Positions 10,561-21,275 of a stretch of DNA of 64,000 bases are shown here, piece after piece (position 1 is the stretch's first letter; each line of letters starts with the position of its first letter). The notes under the pieces are model-generated. The model did not search any database. It saw only the letters and a program-made list of their open reading frames with translations, and was not told the origin of the DNA. The stretch comes from Cottoperca gobio. Its lineage: Eukaryota; Chordata; Actinopteri; Perciformes; Bovichtidae. The position numbers and the translations under genes are program-made. The stretch spans positions 6,375,176 to 6,439,175 of the forward strand of contig NC_041360.1 in NCBI RefSeq assembly GCF_900634415.1. The letters run 5' to 3'.

Positions 10561-12249
10561 TTTAACTTTTTCTGCTTCCAAGTCTTTTTCGATCACTCAA
10601 TTTATCCTCATTCTTTCTGTTATACAGCTGATAATAATAAATACAGCGAACAGATAAAGGATCTATCGTTCAGAGTTATTTAATTATTATTTTCTAAACA
10701 CAGTTTCGTAGAAACAAGGCAGCAGCTGTAAAAAAAATCTTACATTTATCTTACTTCTGCTTTGTTGAAAAATCCTGTACCAAAAACAAATCCAGATTTT
10801 GTTTAATTTAACAATTTGTTACAAGACTTTTCCTACTTCACAGAAAAGCTCATTCCCAGTGTTTGTGCAGTGAAGCCTGAGTTGCCACACCGTACGTGTG
10901 TAAGTTCCCTGGTGGACGATGTTTGGCTCCCAAACTAGTTGTGATGTCCCTACGCACACGTCTTAAACTCAGATTTAAATTGAGCACAGAGAAACGTTCC
11001 CCTTTCAGCACATACATGCGAAAACTACATGTCAAACTCAGCTCAATCATTATTCTGCACAGTGAAGGTTAATCATCCAAGTGAACTATCAATAATCAAA
11101 ACACATTTTTGACTGGAGGGGGGCTTTAATATAATCTAGTCAGATCCATTGTTTTAAAGGCCAGCAGTGCTGGTTTGTGTTTTACTCCAAGCTTATTTTA
11201 TTTCCTCTCATTTTGCTTTTGAAATGTCACTTACTGTCTCTCAGAGAGGATCTCTTACAATTCTGATCAATATTTGACCCCAGTTTATTATATATTTATA
11301 GAATGTTACAAAAAAAGCATGAATCATATCCGTGTGCTGTTCCTGCAGTGAGAGCAGATATGTTGTTTTGTTGGTGTCACTTTGTGTTGTCCCCTGATGT
11401 GACAGTGATAACTTCATACAAATCAGTCATATTTTGGAAATATTTGACTGCCATTTAACAAAATGACACAGTATGTCAGTGGTGGCTTTGACAGTGTAAT
11501 TTATATTGTGTCTGTTTCCTCCGTGGCTTCTTAGATTTCTAAACAAATGTTCTCCATTTGGTGAAAGTGGTCCACACTTCCATCTCAATCCATGCTCAAA
11601 CTCTTCAATAACCCATTGTGCATTCATTTGGGCGAGCGCAGGCTTACAGCAACCGAGCCACAGGTTGCCAGACTTGTTGCCACTAACACAATGTGTTCCC
11701 CAGTGTGTTCTTCAGTCAGACCCACCATATAAAAACAATAACAGCATTTTTATATGTTGAAACGTATACTTTATACAAAATTTTGTTAGTCTTTCAAAAA
11801 AAGTGAAACGTATGTTATATAATATGTTTTTTCACTGGTTGTTATAAGATGAAGTTGTGTTTTATTTGTTAAAGAAAGCGTATTGACTTCACATATATAA
11901 TTCTGAGAGTATAGTTCAGGGACATTGCCTGAGACGTTTTTTTTATTGATTTCTTAGTCATTCACATGTGAATAGAGATGTTCTCTAGCCTTTATTGAAA
12001 AGCCTGCATGTATTAAAATTAAAGATTTTTCTCATATCACTTTTCTTGTCTCTCTCTTCCTGTCAGTTGCTCTCCCCATCACTTTTTCACTTTTTTTTCT
12101 CTCTCCACCTAACTCCCTGTCTCTGTCCTTGAGCTGAAAATGGAGAGGGAGGCAGCCGTGAAGAGAGACAGATATTAGTTTGACACTAAAGGACTAAACT
12201 CATTCAGCTGTGTGTGGGTGTGTGAGCTTGTGCATGAATAGGCTTGTAT

Positions 12250-12250
<1 letters not shown>
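10561..12250. other. unassigned sequence
   Basis: No gene or element recognised on either strand; a few short chance frames only. Confidence 0.5.

Positions 12251-12253
<3 letters not shown>

Positions 12254-12340
<87 letters not shown>
12254..12340. repeat. (GT)n microsatellite
   Basis: A pure GT tract of about 87 bases. The histidine/threonine frame read on the minus strand is an artefact of it. Confidence 0.97.
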
Positions 12341-13491
12341 GATGAAAAACTCAGTGAGCTGACTCAAGGCTGGAGCTGCTTGTGAAACCGGTGAACTATC
12401 TGGCAGATTTGAATGAACATAAATGAACATGTGAACAACAGAGGGGGGGACAACAAGACTAAATTGATGGAGTGGGCTTGTGGTTGCCAGGCAATTTCAG
12501 TAATCTTGATCGGTGGCTTTATTTTTCACTACAAGGAACCAATGATTTGCTCTGCTTTACAGTTATTTTTTTCTTACTATATACTTGTGTGTACATAGAC
12601 CAGGGGTCGGGAACCTATGGCTCTTTCGATGACGCGATATGGCTCGTAGACAATTTTGAGCTGACATTTTTTAACATGATTAAAAAGTAATAAATAATTA
12701 TACTGTGTCATTTTAAAGTAAAACATTTAGCAGCGGATTTTGTTTTAGTTCTCTCCTCTCCTTTCCTCCACTCTGTCTCTGACTGTAGGTGTGTCCGCAC
12801 GTGTGTGTGTGTCGGCAGTGAAACCCCGCCCTTCGCGAAACTGCTCAAAGCAAGCAATAGACCAGGGGTGTCAAACTCAATCACAGAGAGGGCCAAAATT
12901 AAAAACTGGGACTACGTCGAGGGCCAAACACAGTCTACATTTATTGAACAGGATACACATAATGGATAAAGTACAAAAAGATATGGAATGTATTTAGGTA
13001 GGCTACATTCTCAGAGTAGCCAGATGTTTGGAATCTTTTCTTAGCTGCCCGTTTAATGTTTGGGGTTCTGTGGAAACCCTCAGTGAGTGAAGGTGTGCAT
13101 CAGTGGGATGACTCCTGTGTGGGTTTTTGTTAATCTTAATCACAGAGAAAAGCTGCTCACACAGGTATGTGCTTCTTAACATGCAAAGCGTCTGAGCGGC
13201 ATGAAGGCGGGTTGAGTCATCGATTCGGGGTTGAAGCTTGGAAACTGTGCAGCGCCCACAGAGTCATACTTTGCCTTGATTGTGTCATTACACTGGAGGT
13301 CAATCAGCTCCATTTGAATGTTAACAGGTGCTGTTTCCACGTCAACTGCAAACGGATTGCTGAGCAGTTCAATTTTAATTTCTGAGCTGCAAAGTCGGCA
13401 AATGCGATCTGTTTATTAGCAGAATGCGAGGTCGGGAACACAGCAGTGGAGATGGCTTGTCAGTGTTTGGAAACACGTAGTGACCAAAGTT

Positions 13492-16400
13492 TCAATCAAT
13501 CAATCAAAAAACTTTATTGTCATTTAGAGATTATACAATGTACAATTCAAATGAAATTTCGTTGTCCTGGCTTACTGTAAAAGTGACTGTAAAAGTGGTC
13601 ATAAATATTTAAAAGTGTCGTGGTGCTGATGCATGAATATCAAATAAAATGTGTACTTAAAATATAAATGTACTTTATATAAATAACATATATACACTCT
13701 GTAAAAAATATACATTTAAGAATTCTTAGAGAGGAGTTCACATCACATTGCTCAGGAGAAAAAGTTATTTTTGGTTCAACAGTCTGACGGTTTGGGGAAA
13801 GAAGCTGTTGCAGAGTCTGGTAGTTTAATGCTACGGAACCTCTTGCCAGAGGGCAGCAGGGAGAACAGGCCGTGGTGGGGGTGAGTGGGGTCTTTTATAA
13901 TGTTCTGGGCTCTGGTGAGGCAGCGTTTATTAGCAGTGTCTCTGATGGAAGGAAGAGACATCCCGATGATTCTCTCCGCTGTCCTCACCACTCTCTGCAG
14001 AGACTTCTAGTCTGAGGTGTTGCAGTTTCCCGACCAGGTAGAGATGCAACTGGTCAGTATGCTCTCTATAGTGCCTCTGTAGAACATGGTGAGGATGGGA
14101 GGGGGGAGCTGTGCTCTTTTCAACCTGCGCAGAAAGTGCAGGCGCTGCTGTGCCTTTTTCACCAGTGAGGAGATGTGAAGGCACCAGGTCAGACTGTTTG
14201 TGAGTTGCACCCCCAAGAACTTTGTGCTGTCTGTAGTCTTCACTGCTGAGCCGTTGAGGAGGAGTGGTGTGTGACAGTGCTGCTTTTTCCTGAAGTCAAC
14301 AATGATCTCTTTTGTTTTGTCAACATTCAGGATTAGGTTGTTGGTGTGACACCAGTTGGTCAGATGTTTCACCTCCTCCCTGTAGGCCAGTTCGTTGTTG
14401 TCCCTGATGAGTCCCACCACAGTTGTGTCGTCCGCGTACTTCAGGATGTGGTTCGTACTGAACCTGGCGCAACATTCATGGGTCATCAGGGTGAACAGCA
14501 GTGGACTCAGAACGCAGCCCTGTGGGGAGCCGGTACTCAGAGAAATGGTGCTGGAGGTGCTGTTTCCAACCCGCACATGCTGGGGTCTGTTCGTGAGGAA
14601 ATCCAGCAGCCAGTTACACAGGGGGGTGTTGAGGCCGAGGGGTCCCAGTTTGCTTACCAGATGCTGGGGGATGATTGTGTTGAATGCCGAGCTGAAATCC
14701 AGGAACAGCATTCGCACATGGGTGTTCTTCTCCTCCAGGTGGGCCAGGCTCAGGTGGAGTGCAGAGGAGATGGCGTCCTCTATGGAGCGATTTGGGCGGT
14801 AAGCAAACTGGAACTCGTCGAGATTGGGGGGAAGTATGGAGATGATATGGTCCTTGACCAGCCTCTCGAAGCACTTCATCATGATGGGGGTGAGTGCTAC
14901 TGGCCGGTAATCATTCAGACAACTGATTGGGGATTTTTTAGGCACTGGAACAATGGCTGCTGACTTGAAACATGATGGAATAATAGCCTGGTCCAGCGAG
15001 GTGTTGAAGATGTCCGTGAGGACATGGGCCAGCTGGTCGGCACAGTCCCTGAGCAGCCGTCCTGGAATACTGTCCGGGCCCGCCGCCTTCCGGGGGTTAA
15101 CTTTCTTCAGCGTCCTCCGGACATCAGCTGTGTCGAGGATTGGGAACAGCTTTCATTGCAGTTGTGTTGTTTAGTGCCTCAAAGCGTCCAAAGTGATTAT
15201 TGAGGTTGTTGAGAAAGATTGTGTTGTCCTCACAAAGTGGTGGAGCAGCCTTGTATCCAGTGATGGTCTAAATTCCCTGCCACATGCGCCTGGTATTCAT
15301 GGCGTCATTAAAGAAACTCTGGATTTTTTGACCATGGGTGTGCTTAGCTTCTCTGATGGCACGGTCCAGGTTGGCTCTTGCTGATCTCAGAGCCACCACG
15401 TCACCAGATTTGTAAGCGGCGTTTCGTGCCTTCAGCAAGTCACCCACCTCCGTAGTCATCCAGGGTTTCTCATTGGCACGTGCAGTTATGTACTTGGTGA
15501 CAGAGACATCTTCCATGCACTTCTGGATGTATGCAGATACAGTTACAGCATACTTCTCCACATTAATACGGTGGTTTCCAGTTGCGGTCTCTTTAAACAT
15601 GTCCCAGTCTGTGCATTCAAAGCAATCCTACAACTCTGACATGGCTCCTTCAGGCCAGATCCTCACCTGCTTCACCGTGGGCTTTTCTCTGATGAGCAGG
15701 GGCCTGTATGCAGGAATTAGCATAACAGAGAGATGGTCTGAGGAGCCGAGGTGGGGGTGGGGGGCTGCCTTGAATGCCTTCTTAATGTTTGTGTAGGCCA
15801 GATCCAGTGTGTTTAAGCCTTTGGTTGCTAAATCCACATGGTGATGGAACTGAGGGAGAACGGTCTTCATGTCTGCCTGGTTAAAGTCCCCTGCTACAAT
15901 AAAAACGCCCTCCGAATGTACAGATTGCAACTCACTGATGTTCTGATAGAGAAAAGTCATTGCCTCTTTAATGTTTGCACTGGGGGGAACATACACTGCA
16001 GTGATAATGACTGTGGTGAATTCCCTGGGCAGATAAAATGGTCTGCATTTCATTGTTAAAAATTCAATGTCAGGAGAGCAGTGGCTAGAGAGCATTGTGA
16101 CATTTGTACTCCACTTGTTACTCACGTAGATACACACGCCCCCCCCGTGGGATTTTCCGCTGAGATCGCACTTCCTGTCCGACCGGAAAGTTGTTAGCCC
16201 TTCCATGCTAATGGCGACATCGGGGACGGATGAATTTAGCCATGTTTCCGTCAGAATTATGGCACAGCATTCCTTCATCTCCTGATTTGCTGCTAGATCC
16301 AGCTTCAGGTAGTCCAGTTTGTTCTCCAGGGAGCGTACATTGGCAAGTAGGATGGAAGGTAGTGGCGTTCTGTAGGGGCTAGCCTTTAGCTTAGCCGATA

Positions 16401-16720
16401 GCCCTCCCCGACTACCGCGCTTACGTTTCCTATCGCACCGCCTCCGCTTCCTCCTGATGCGGCCCGTGCTGGTAGGAGGCTCCGCTGCTGCAGAGGCCGC
16501 TGGGTCTTGCCGGTATAGTAGCCAGAGTCGGCGCAGGCTATCCAGGGTGGTGCTTCCTAAACTGCAGACTTTTCACAGATCTAGCATAACCTGGCGATCA
16601 TATACTAGTCTTGCATCTAACGTAAGTAATGTATTTGCAGCTAGAAGTGGTTTATTTGCAATTAGATGTCCGGTGTTGTCGTAAGCCAGTACAGCCGCAG
16701 CCACTCTGAGCGCCGCCATC
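13492..16720 (-). mobile_element. Rex1-like LINE, near full length (copy 1)
   Basis: A 3.2-kb non-LTR retrotransposon on the minus strand. Its 3' end is the TTGATTGA-type tail at 13492-13505, after an AATAAAG-like end; its 5' end is the GATGGCGGCGCTCAGAG block at 16720. It lies inside the hAT transposase. The same element recurs in opposite orientation at 24855-27526. The clade assignment (Rex1/CR1 group) is from endonuclease and RT motifs and the tetranucleotide tail, not from a tree. Confidence 0.87.
13776..16690 (-). pseudogene. Rex1-like LINE ORF2: endonuclease and reverse transcriptase
   Basis: Domains in order on the minus strand. The N-terminal part near 16690-16290 reads ANKPLLAAN and then a basic stretch. 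The APE endonuclease at 16278-15628 has ILTETWLNSSVPD, IITAVYVPP, GDFNQAD and SDHLSV. A linker at 15600-15268 follows. The reverse transcriptase at 14945-14007 has DYRPVALTPIMMK, FQFAYRPNRS, motif A LFLDFSSAFNT, GSPQGCVLSPLLF and the YADD active site at about 14428. The C-terminal domain at 13991-13776 has RTAERIIG...LFSLLPSGKRFRS. Compared with copy 2 it carries three nonsense changes (TAG at 15628, 15268 and 14007), a 20-base deletion near 15141 that shifts frame, and a 9-base in-frame deletion near 16552. All key catalytic residues survive. Confidence 0.93.
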
Positions 16721-17401
16721 AAACGATTAACGGATTAACTTCCTTGCTGCATCAGAGTCTCCCACAGGCGCAGTTTGGCTTGGAACGCTCTCACTGCATC
16801 ATACATGTCCGTGATCACACGACCCTGAAGCTGGAGGTTTAACAGTGAGATGCTTGGTTATGTCTCACAAAAAGGCCAGCTCACATAGACACTTTTCGTC
16901 CCAGAGATATGTGGTGTGTTTCCCTTTGCTTTCCAAAAACTGCCACATTTGCTCAGGCAACTCGAAAAATCTATTAAGCACTTTCCCTTGACTCAGCCAT
17001 CGCACCGCCATGTTCAGAATGAATATCCTCAAGAAAATACTTAAATTGTCTCTTATAAAGTTTCTTGTCTGTGTTACGGTGCTTATTACATGTCCCATCT
17101 CCAGAGCTTTACAACACAGCGCATCCTGGTGTATGATGCAGTGAAACACTGTCATCTCACCTGCACAGTTGTCTCGCTGCATCTTCTCCCGCATCCTCCC
17201 CACTATTCTGCTCTTTTCACTGCGCATCTAAGGCGCTCCATCTGTCAGTCTTGTCAGTTTGTCCCGGGGCAGTTTCATTTCTCACACATTTAGATAATTC
17301 CTCAAATACGTCTTTTACCGTGGTTGTGCCATGCATTGATTTAATTACCAAAACTGGCGGGACAGTTACGATAGACATATGATATTTTCTAGGAATAGGG
17401 C

Positions 17402-17520
17402 TAGGGCTGTCGAATTAACGCGTTAACTTCGATTAATTAATCACAGAAAAAATAACGCGTAAAAAATATTAACGCAGATTAATCGTGCCCCTGAATTTTT
17501 TTTATCGCTCAACAGCCCTA
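17402..17520. mobile_element. short palindromic MITE
   Basis: A 119-bp element with ends TAGGGCTGT and ACAGCCCTA, exact 9-bp inverted repeats. The interior alternates TTAACGCGTTAA and ATTAATTAATC-like blocks and has no coding capacity. If the outer TA is the target duplication, the core is GGGCTGTC...GACAGCCC-like. It is related to the repeat at 1220 and nested within the hAT element. Confidence 0.75.
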
Positions 17521-17935
17521 TAAATAACATAAGCGTTTAGTTTATTTAATAAAATAGCACCTGTTCAATGTGAAAAGGGAGTTGTGAATATATAATAAAT
17601 AAGTAATTGGGGGGGGGCGCGGGGTTCCATTGGGAGGGCACAAATCAATGGTTGGGGAAACACTGATAGCGCTTTTAGTACTCGGAGACGTGATATACTT
17701 AAAACTAAATTTTATTAAATATATGGCGCTCAAGGAAATACATTTAAAAATATTTGGCTTTTATGGCTCTCCCAGCCAAAAAGGTTCCCGACCCCTGACA
17801 TAGACTATACCTTCTATAGTTAAAACAAATATTTATAATAATACATTTAATTGAACTCAAGGAAATCTAAATCACATGAAATCAATAGTAAAACTTATAT
17901 TAAACAACAATAAGCAGTAATACCAGTACACCAGT

Positions 17936-18250
17936 AAAACCTTCCGTCGCAGACTGAAAACTCACCTGTTTCGACTGCACCTCAAAAAAAAAAAAAATTC
18001 TGTTGTTTGTATGTTGCCCTTACATTAGTTTGGCTTATTTGTAGCTAATGGCTGAATTCATATTCTATTGTTTCTGTATTTTGCACTTTTGTTTGGCTTA
18101 TTTGAAGCTATTGTTCTGCACTTAAAGGATTGTACCTGTTTGAAGTTAATGTACTTGCAAGATTCTTGTTGTTCGGAGTTATATCCTCATTGTAACTGTC
18201 TTCAAGTTTTCCCTGTTTATGTAGTTGTATTGTACTTTAAGTTTGGTTCC
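17936..18250 (+). repeat. L2-type LINE 3' end fragment (plus)
   Basis: CTTCCGTCGCAGACTGAAAACTCACCTGTTTCGACTG encodes FRRRLKTHLFRL, the end of an L2-type ORF. The 3' UTR that follows (TTTGGCTTATTTGAAGCTAT, GTACTTGCAAGATTCTTG) is the reverse complement of sequence at 47115-47370. It is interrupted by a 14-base A run at 17984. No active capacity. Confidence 0.7.
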
Positions 18251-18860
18251 TACCTTTAAGGTACAAGTTCATAGAGGCGGAGCTAATCTGCGGTGTTTGT
18301 GTAAAACGGTTTATTTAATCGATGCACTTGGTGATCGCGGCTCTAGACTGATGCAGCACAGTGTGAGCTTCCGATCTCTTCGAGTATATAGTTAAATAAA
18401 GGTAGTTTAAGACATCAGCCCCTCTAAATGACAAACAGCATATGAGGTATGTTTGTATAATGTTTGGGCAACTGCATTTGAGTTGAATGTTATGTGTGTA
18501 TATGAATGCTACATGCCACGTGCTACATGATTGTATGTGTTAGCTTGTGCTATGTGCTAAGTGTTAGATGTGTGCCGTTTGTGTGATTTAGCGGCATTGA
18601 TATATTGTTCATATTTCTATGTTTTCTGTTTTAACCCAGTTGTCACGGGTTGTTAATGGATGAGAATAAACCCCGTATTTTAAAAAAGAAACAAGACCTA
18701 GGCCCCTGTTCATTACTGGAGGAAGCTACACTCATGATTGTTTGCACTTATTGTAATGAAACATCAATAACACATATACTAGGCAACAGTGGATAGCTCA
18801 ACAAAGAGTTGAAATTGGTAAAAAAAAATAGGATACAGAAGTTGTAGTTAAAGTGAGGAA
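18251..18860. other. unassigned sequence
   Basis: No gene recognised; it contains CATGTGCTA-type short imperfect repeats around 18480-18570 and A-rich runs. Nothing protein-like. Confidence 0.45.
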
Positions 18861-18861
18861 G

Positions 18862-19400
18862 TTAGTTTGAAAAGGGTTTTAAGAAAAGTTTTGAACTCAG
18901 TGTGCAGACGTGTGGGGGAAGTGAGTTCCAAAGTTTGGGTGCAGTACAGGAAAATGCCCTGGCTCCTATGCTGAAATTAATAGCTGGTAGTGTCATGATC
19001 GTGATTCTGTTTCCTGTTTTATTTTGAAGTTTCACTCCCCCTTGTGTCATGTCTTGTTTTACTTCCTATCCTTGTATTTTCTCTCCCAGCTGTGTCTCGT
19101 TCTTGTGATTAGTGTCTGTCTATATATCCCTATCTTCCCCAGTGTTCCTTGTCAGTTCGTACCTTGATGTTACATGGTGTCCACCTCGTGTCCTCCCTCG
19201 TTTCTATCTCCGGTTGGTCTATGTTTTCAGTTTATTTGTTACTTTGAATTTTGTTAGCTTTTTGGAAAATAAAGCTCTCTTTTTGTTAAAATCATCGTCT
19301 GCCATCTTGCATTTGAGTCCTCACCTTTTCCCCACCGTGACAGGTAGTGCCAGTAGATCTGCTGATGAAGAATGCAGTGTAAACATAGTAATCCATGCTG
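18862..19400 (-). pseudogene. LINE ORF C-terminus, split by a solo LTR
   Basis: On the minus strand, 19400-19348 reads HSSSADLLALP. After skipping the LTR and one copy of the 5-bp duplication, 18985-18862 continues in the same frame with AINFSIGARAFSCTAPKLW and NSLPPHV...FLKPFSN and then a stop. The GARAFS/APKLWNSLP block is the C-terminal domain of L2/CR1-type LINE proteins. The perfect restoration of frame shows that the LTR landed in an already fixed LINE end. Confidence 0.85.
18991..19342 (+). mobile_element. solo LTR with 5-bp TSD (copy 2)
   Basis: Starts TGTCATGATC and ends ACCGTGACA, 352 bp, with GGTAG on both sides (18986-18990 and 19343-19347). Inside is a TATATATCCC box at 19121-19130 and an AATAAAGCTCTC poly(A)-type signal near 19267. 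This fits an LTR with promoter and polyadenylation site and no coding sequence. Copies 1 (2354) and 3 (43707) are relatives. The internal element that made it is not in the window. Confidence 0.85.
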
Positions 19401-19854
19401 CAGTGTAGCGATGGTGAGATAAAGCTTCATGAAGCATTGAAGCTTTCCATTCAATTGGTTCGCTCATGGGCCGCATACTACAACAACAACCCACAAATTT
19501 GCGGTTATATAAAGTGCTGATTATGAGGGGGCTCAATTGCGGTTCGCTCCCCCTTATATTTCGAATCGCACGCCAAACCCACGAACCTGTTCCTGAATCG
19601 GTCATGTGGTACGGCAGGTTCGCGAGGCTTCCAACGTCATCGCATACGTCATCAACACAAGCCTCGATACGCGCTTCACAATCCGGGAGACTTTGTTCAT
19701 ATAACTGGAGAAAGAAAGGGTACTGACCAAGATAACGCCAAGGCTCCTAACCTGTGTGGAGACTGGTTTGGTGGCTTCAGCAATGGTGAGTGAGCAAATA
19801 GTTTGAGAGTGTATATTTTTAGAGTCATTGCAATTCATCACAGTTGTACTACGG
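19401..19854 (+). mobile_element. ZBED-type hAT element, left end
   Basis: The terminus CAGTGTAGCGATGGTGAGAT, then AAGCTTCATGAAGC, is matched in inverted orientation at 27631-27688 (GCTTCATGAAGCTTCATCTC, then ACCAACACTACTG), over about 55 bases. The subterminal block with CAACAACAACCCACAAATTT is repeated inverted at 24296-24340. The rest is non-coding leader. The flanking 8-mers of left and right ends do not match, so the two ends need not come from one insertion. Confidence 0.72.
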
Positions 19855-20477
19855 TGTTACAACCCGGCTACGGCAAGGGAAAAGGAGTAACATAAAACCA
19901 GATGGTCATGGTTTAAATAAGATACATTTATTAATATAACTGGACAATTGGCAAACAATTGCTTTTAGACAGACAGATGGAAAAAAGGGAGGGCTCTTAC
20001 ACCAGAGCAATGAGGCATCAAAGCCAAACTGACAGAATAATTCAAACAAACAAAACTTGGGGTGAAGACTGGATCAATACAAAATACAAACAAAAGTCAT
20101 AAATAGCACTGAAGGACCTAGCGATTCCAACACCTTGGATACAGAGCACGTAACTTAACCGATAACATATAATGCAACATAAGCTAGGATCCACACACAC
20201 AAGTACAATGCATATAGCTGACATCCCCAGCAGCCCAGACTGTAGAGGTGGCCAGGCACTTGTAGTCACCGGTCTCTCCAGTGCGTCTCGGATTGGAGAG
20301 CTGGAACAGGTGCCCACCAATCACAACGAGTCTTCGCCAAGGTGGGAGGAGAGGTATTGCTGCAGCCAATCAAGGGCCGGGGGTCACACATCCTAATCTG
20401 CATACCTAAATAGGGGAAACAAGGTGCATGCATCCACAAATTAATCCCCACAGATAAATAAGGCCATGGCCGTAACA
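19855..20477 (-). mobile_element. solo LTR, 623 bp, with 5-bp TSD
   Basis: Ends are TGTTAC and GTAACA, and the flanks are TACGG on both sides (19850-19854 and 20478-20482). On the minus strand an AATAAATG signal at about 19928-19935 precedes the end, so the LTR is read in minus orientation. It lies inside the left part of the hAT element. A different family from the 352-bp LTR. Confidence 0.85.
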
Positions 20478-20482
20478 TACGG

Positions 20483-20975
20483 TTTAGTTATAGGTAGCTA
20501 ATACAAAATAAACAAGACACCGTTTCCTTTTACAGATTATCCACATACACCCTGGCCAACTTTTGTTTCACTATATTTCAGCCCAAATGTTGGCCATGTT
20601 TTTAATGTTGCCTGCCAGACTGTCATTCAAGTGCTTCTCAAATTGTCTGCTCAGTTTCAACGGTTTCCTTCCCAACTAAAGAGGATTAAACAATTTCAGT
20701 TGTTGGCCCTAAACTGTGGAATAGTTTACCATTGAGAGTTAGATCTTCCCCCTCCATTGATACTGTGAAGTAAATAACTCCTAATTGTATTAATCCACAC
20801 TTGAAGACTATCATATGTATTTGTCTACCTCATGATTCCTGATTCAACATTCAAGCTCCGATTTCTTCAACTTTTTCCTCAACAATACCTTTAAAACTTG
20901 CCTAAAGACCCACGGCACGGCCACAGTCTTTTGTTATTGGTTTGTATTTTGTTTGTGTTGTGTGTGTGTGGGGTG
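20483..20975 (+). repeat. LINE ORF C-terminus and unassigned DNA
   Basis: At 20709-20770 the plus strand reads PKLWNSLPLRVRSSPS, the same LINE C-terminal block seen at 18.9 kb, followed by a stop; at 20890 another frame resembles LKTCLKTHG. The 200 bases before it show nothing recognisable. Confidence 0.6.
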
Positions 20976-21168
20976 GTGATGACGTAGTGGTCTGACTTCC
21001 AAAATACAACGCCAGATGGTTGTGAGTTCAATACCAGGGCTGCCACCATTGTACCCCTGAGCAAGGTACTTAACCCTGAGTTGCTCCAGGAGGACTATCC
21101 CTGTAGTTAGTTCACTGTAAGTCGCTCTGGATAAGAGCGTCTGCTAAATGACCTATGTAATGTGTGTG
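20976..21168 (+). repeat. V-SINE-like SINE
   Basis: A tRNA-like head (GGTGATGACGTAGTGGTCTG; B box GTGAGTTCAATACC) is followed by a conserved middle (GAGTTGCTCCAGGAGGACTA) and the tail GTAAGTCGCTCTGGATAAGA, then GCGTCTGCTAAATG. Head, centre and LINE-like tail in that order are the build of vertebrate V-SINEs. About 190 bp, near complete. Confidence 0.82.
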
Positions 21169-21275
21169 CAATTCTGTTTGTGTGTTTATAAAGATATTCT
21201 ATGCTTGTTTTAATGTACTTATACTCTCAGATCTATGCCTTTGTTTTATTTAATCTCTTTTGTAAAGCACCTATG

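Larger units (their letters stand above)
13080..17345 (-). pseudogene. hAT transposase (GTF2IRD2-like), split by a LINE
   Basis: Read on the minus strand from 17345: HGTTTVKDVFEELSKC, then KLPRDKL with the TDGAP motif holding a catalytic aspartate, MTVFHCIIHQDALCCKALEM, AVRWLSQGKVLNRFFEL, and LLNLQLQGRVITDMYDAV up to about 16743. The LINE interrupts here. It resumes near 13420 with FADFAAQKLKIELLSNPF and DVETAPVNIQMELIDLQC, and ends near 13085 with TYLCEQLFSVIKINKNPHRS, the hAT C-terminal dimerisation domain. Frame changes and stops occur in both halves. The order and motifs match the domesticated-type hAT family found in GTF2IRD2. It is a fossil; only the open piece at 16865-17227 exceeds 100 codons. 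Confidence 0.85.
12601..17797 (-). mobile_element. hAT DNA transposon with nested LINE, 8-bp TSD
   Basis: The left end reads CAGGGGTCGGGAACC and the right end GGTTCCCGACCCCTG, exact inverted termini. Both are flanked by ACATAGAC (12593-12600 and 17798-17805), a perfect 8-bp duplication as made by hAT transposases. A transposase of the GTF2IRD2-like hAT type lies inside on the minus strand. A Rex1-like LINE (13492-16720) and a small palindromic MITE (17402-17520) are nested. A second hAT-type terminus, CAGGGGTGTCAAACTCAA at 12863, suggests another hAT end inside, so the transposase may belong to that inner element rather than the outer one. Confidence 0.93.

Noticed and set aside
12200..12430. 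His/Thr-rich minus-strand frame
   Set aside because: Translation of the GT microsatellite.
14346..14963. 205-codon plus-strand frame
   Set aside because: Antisense shadow of the Rex1-like reverse transcriptase on the minus strand, which has all RT motifs.
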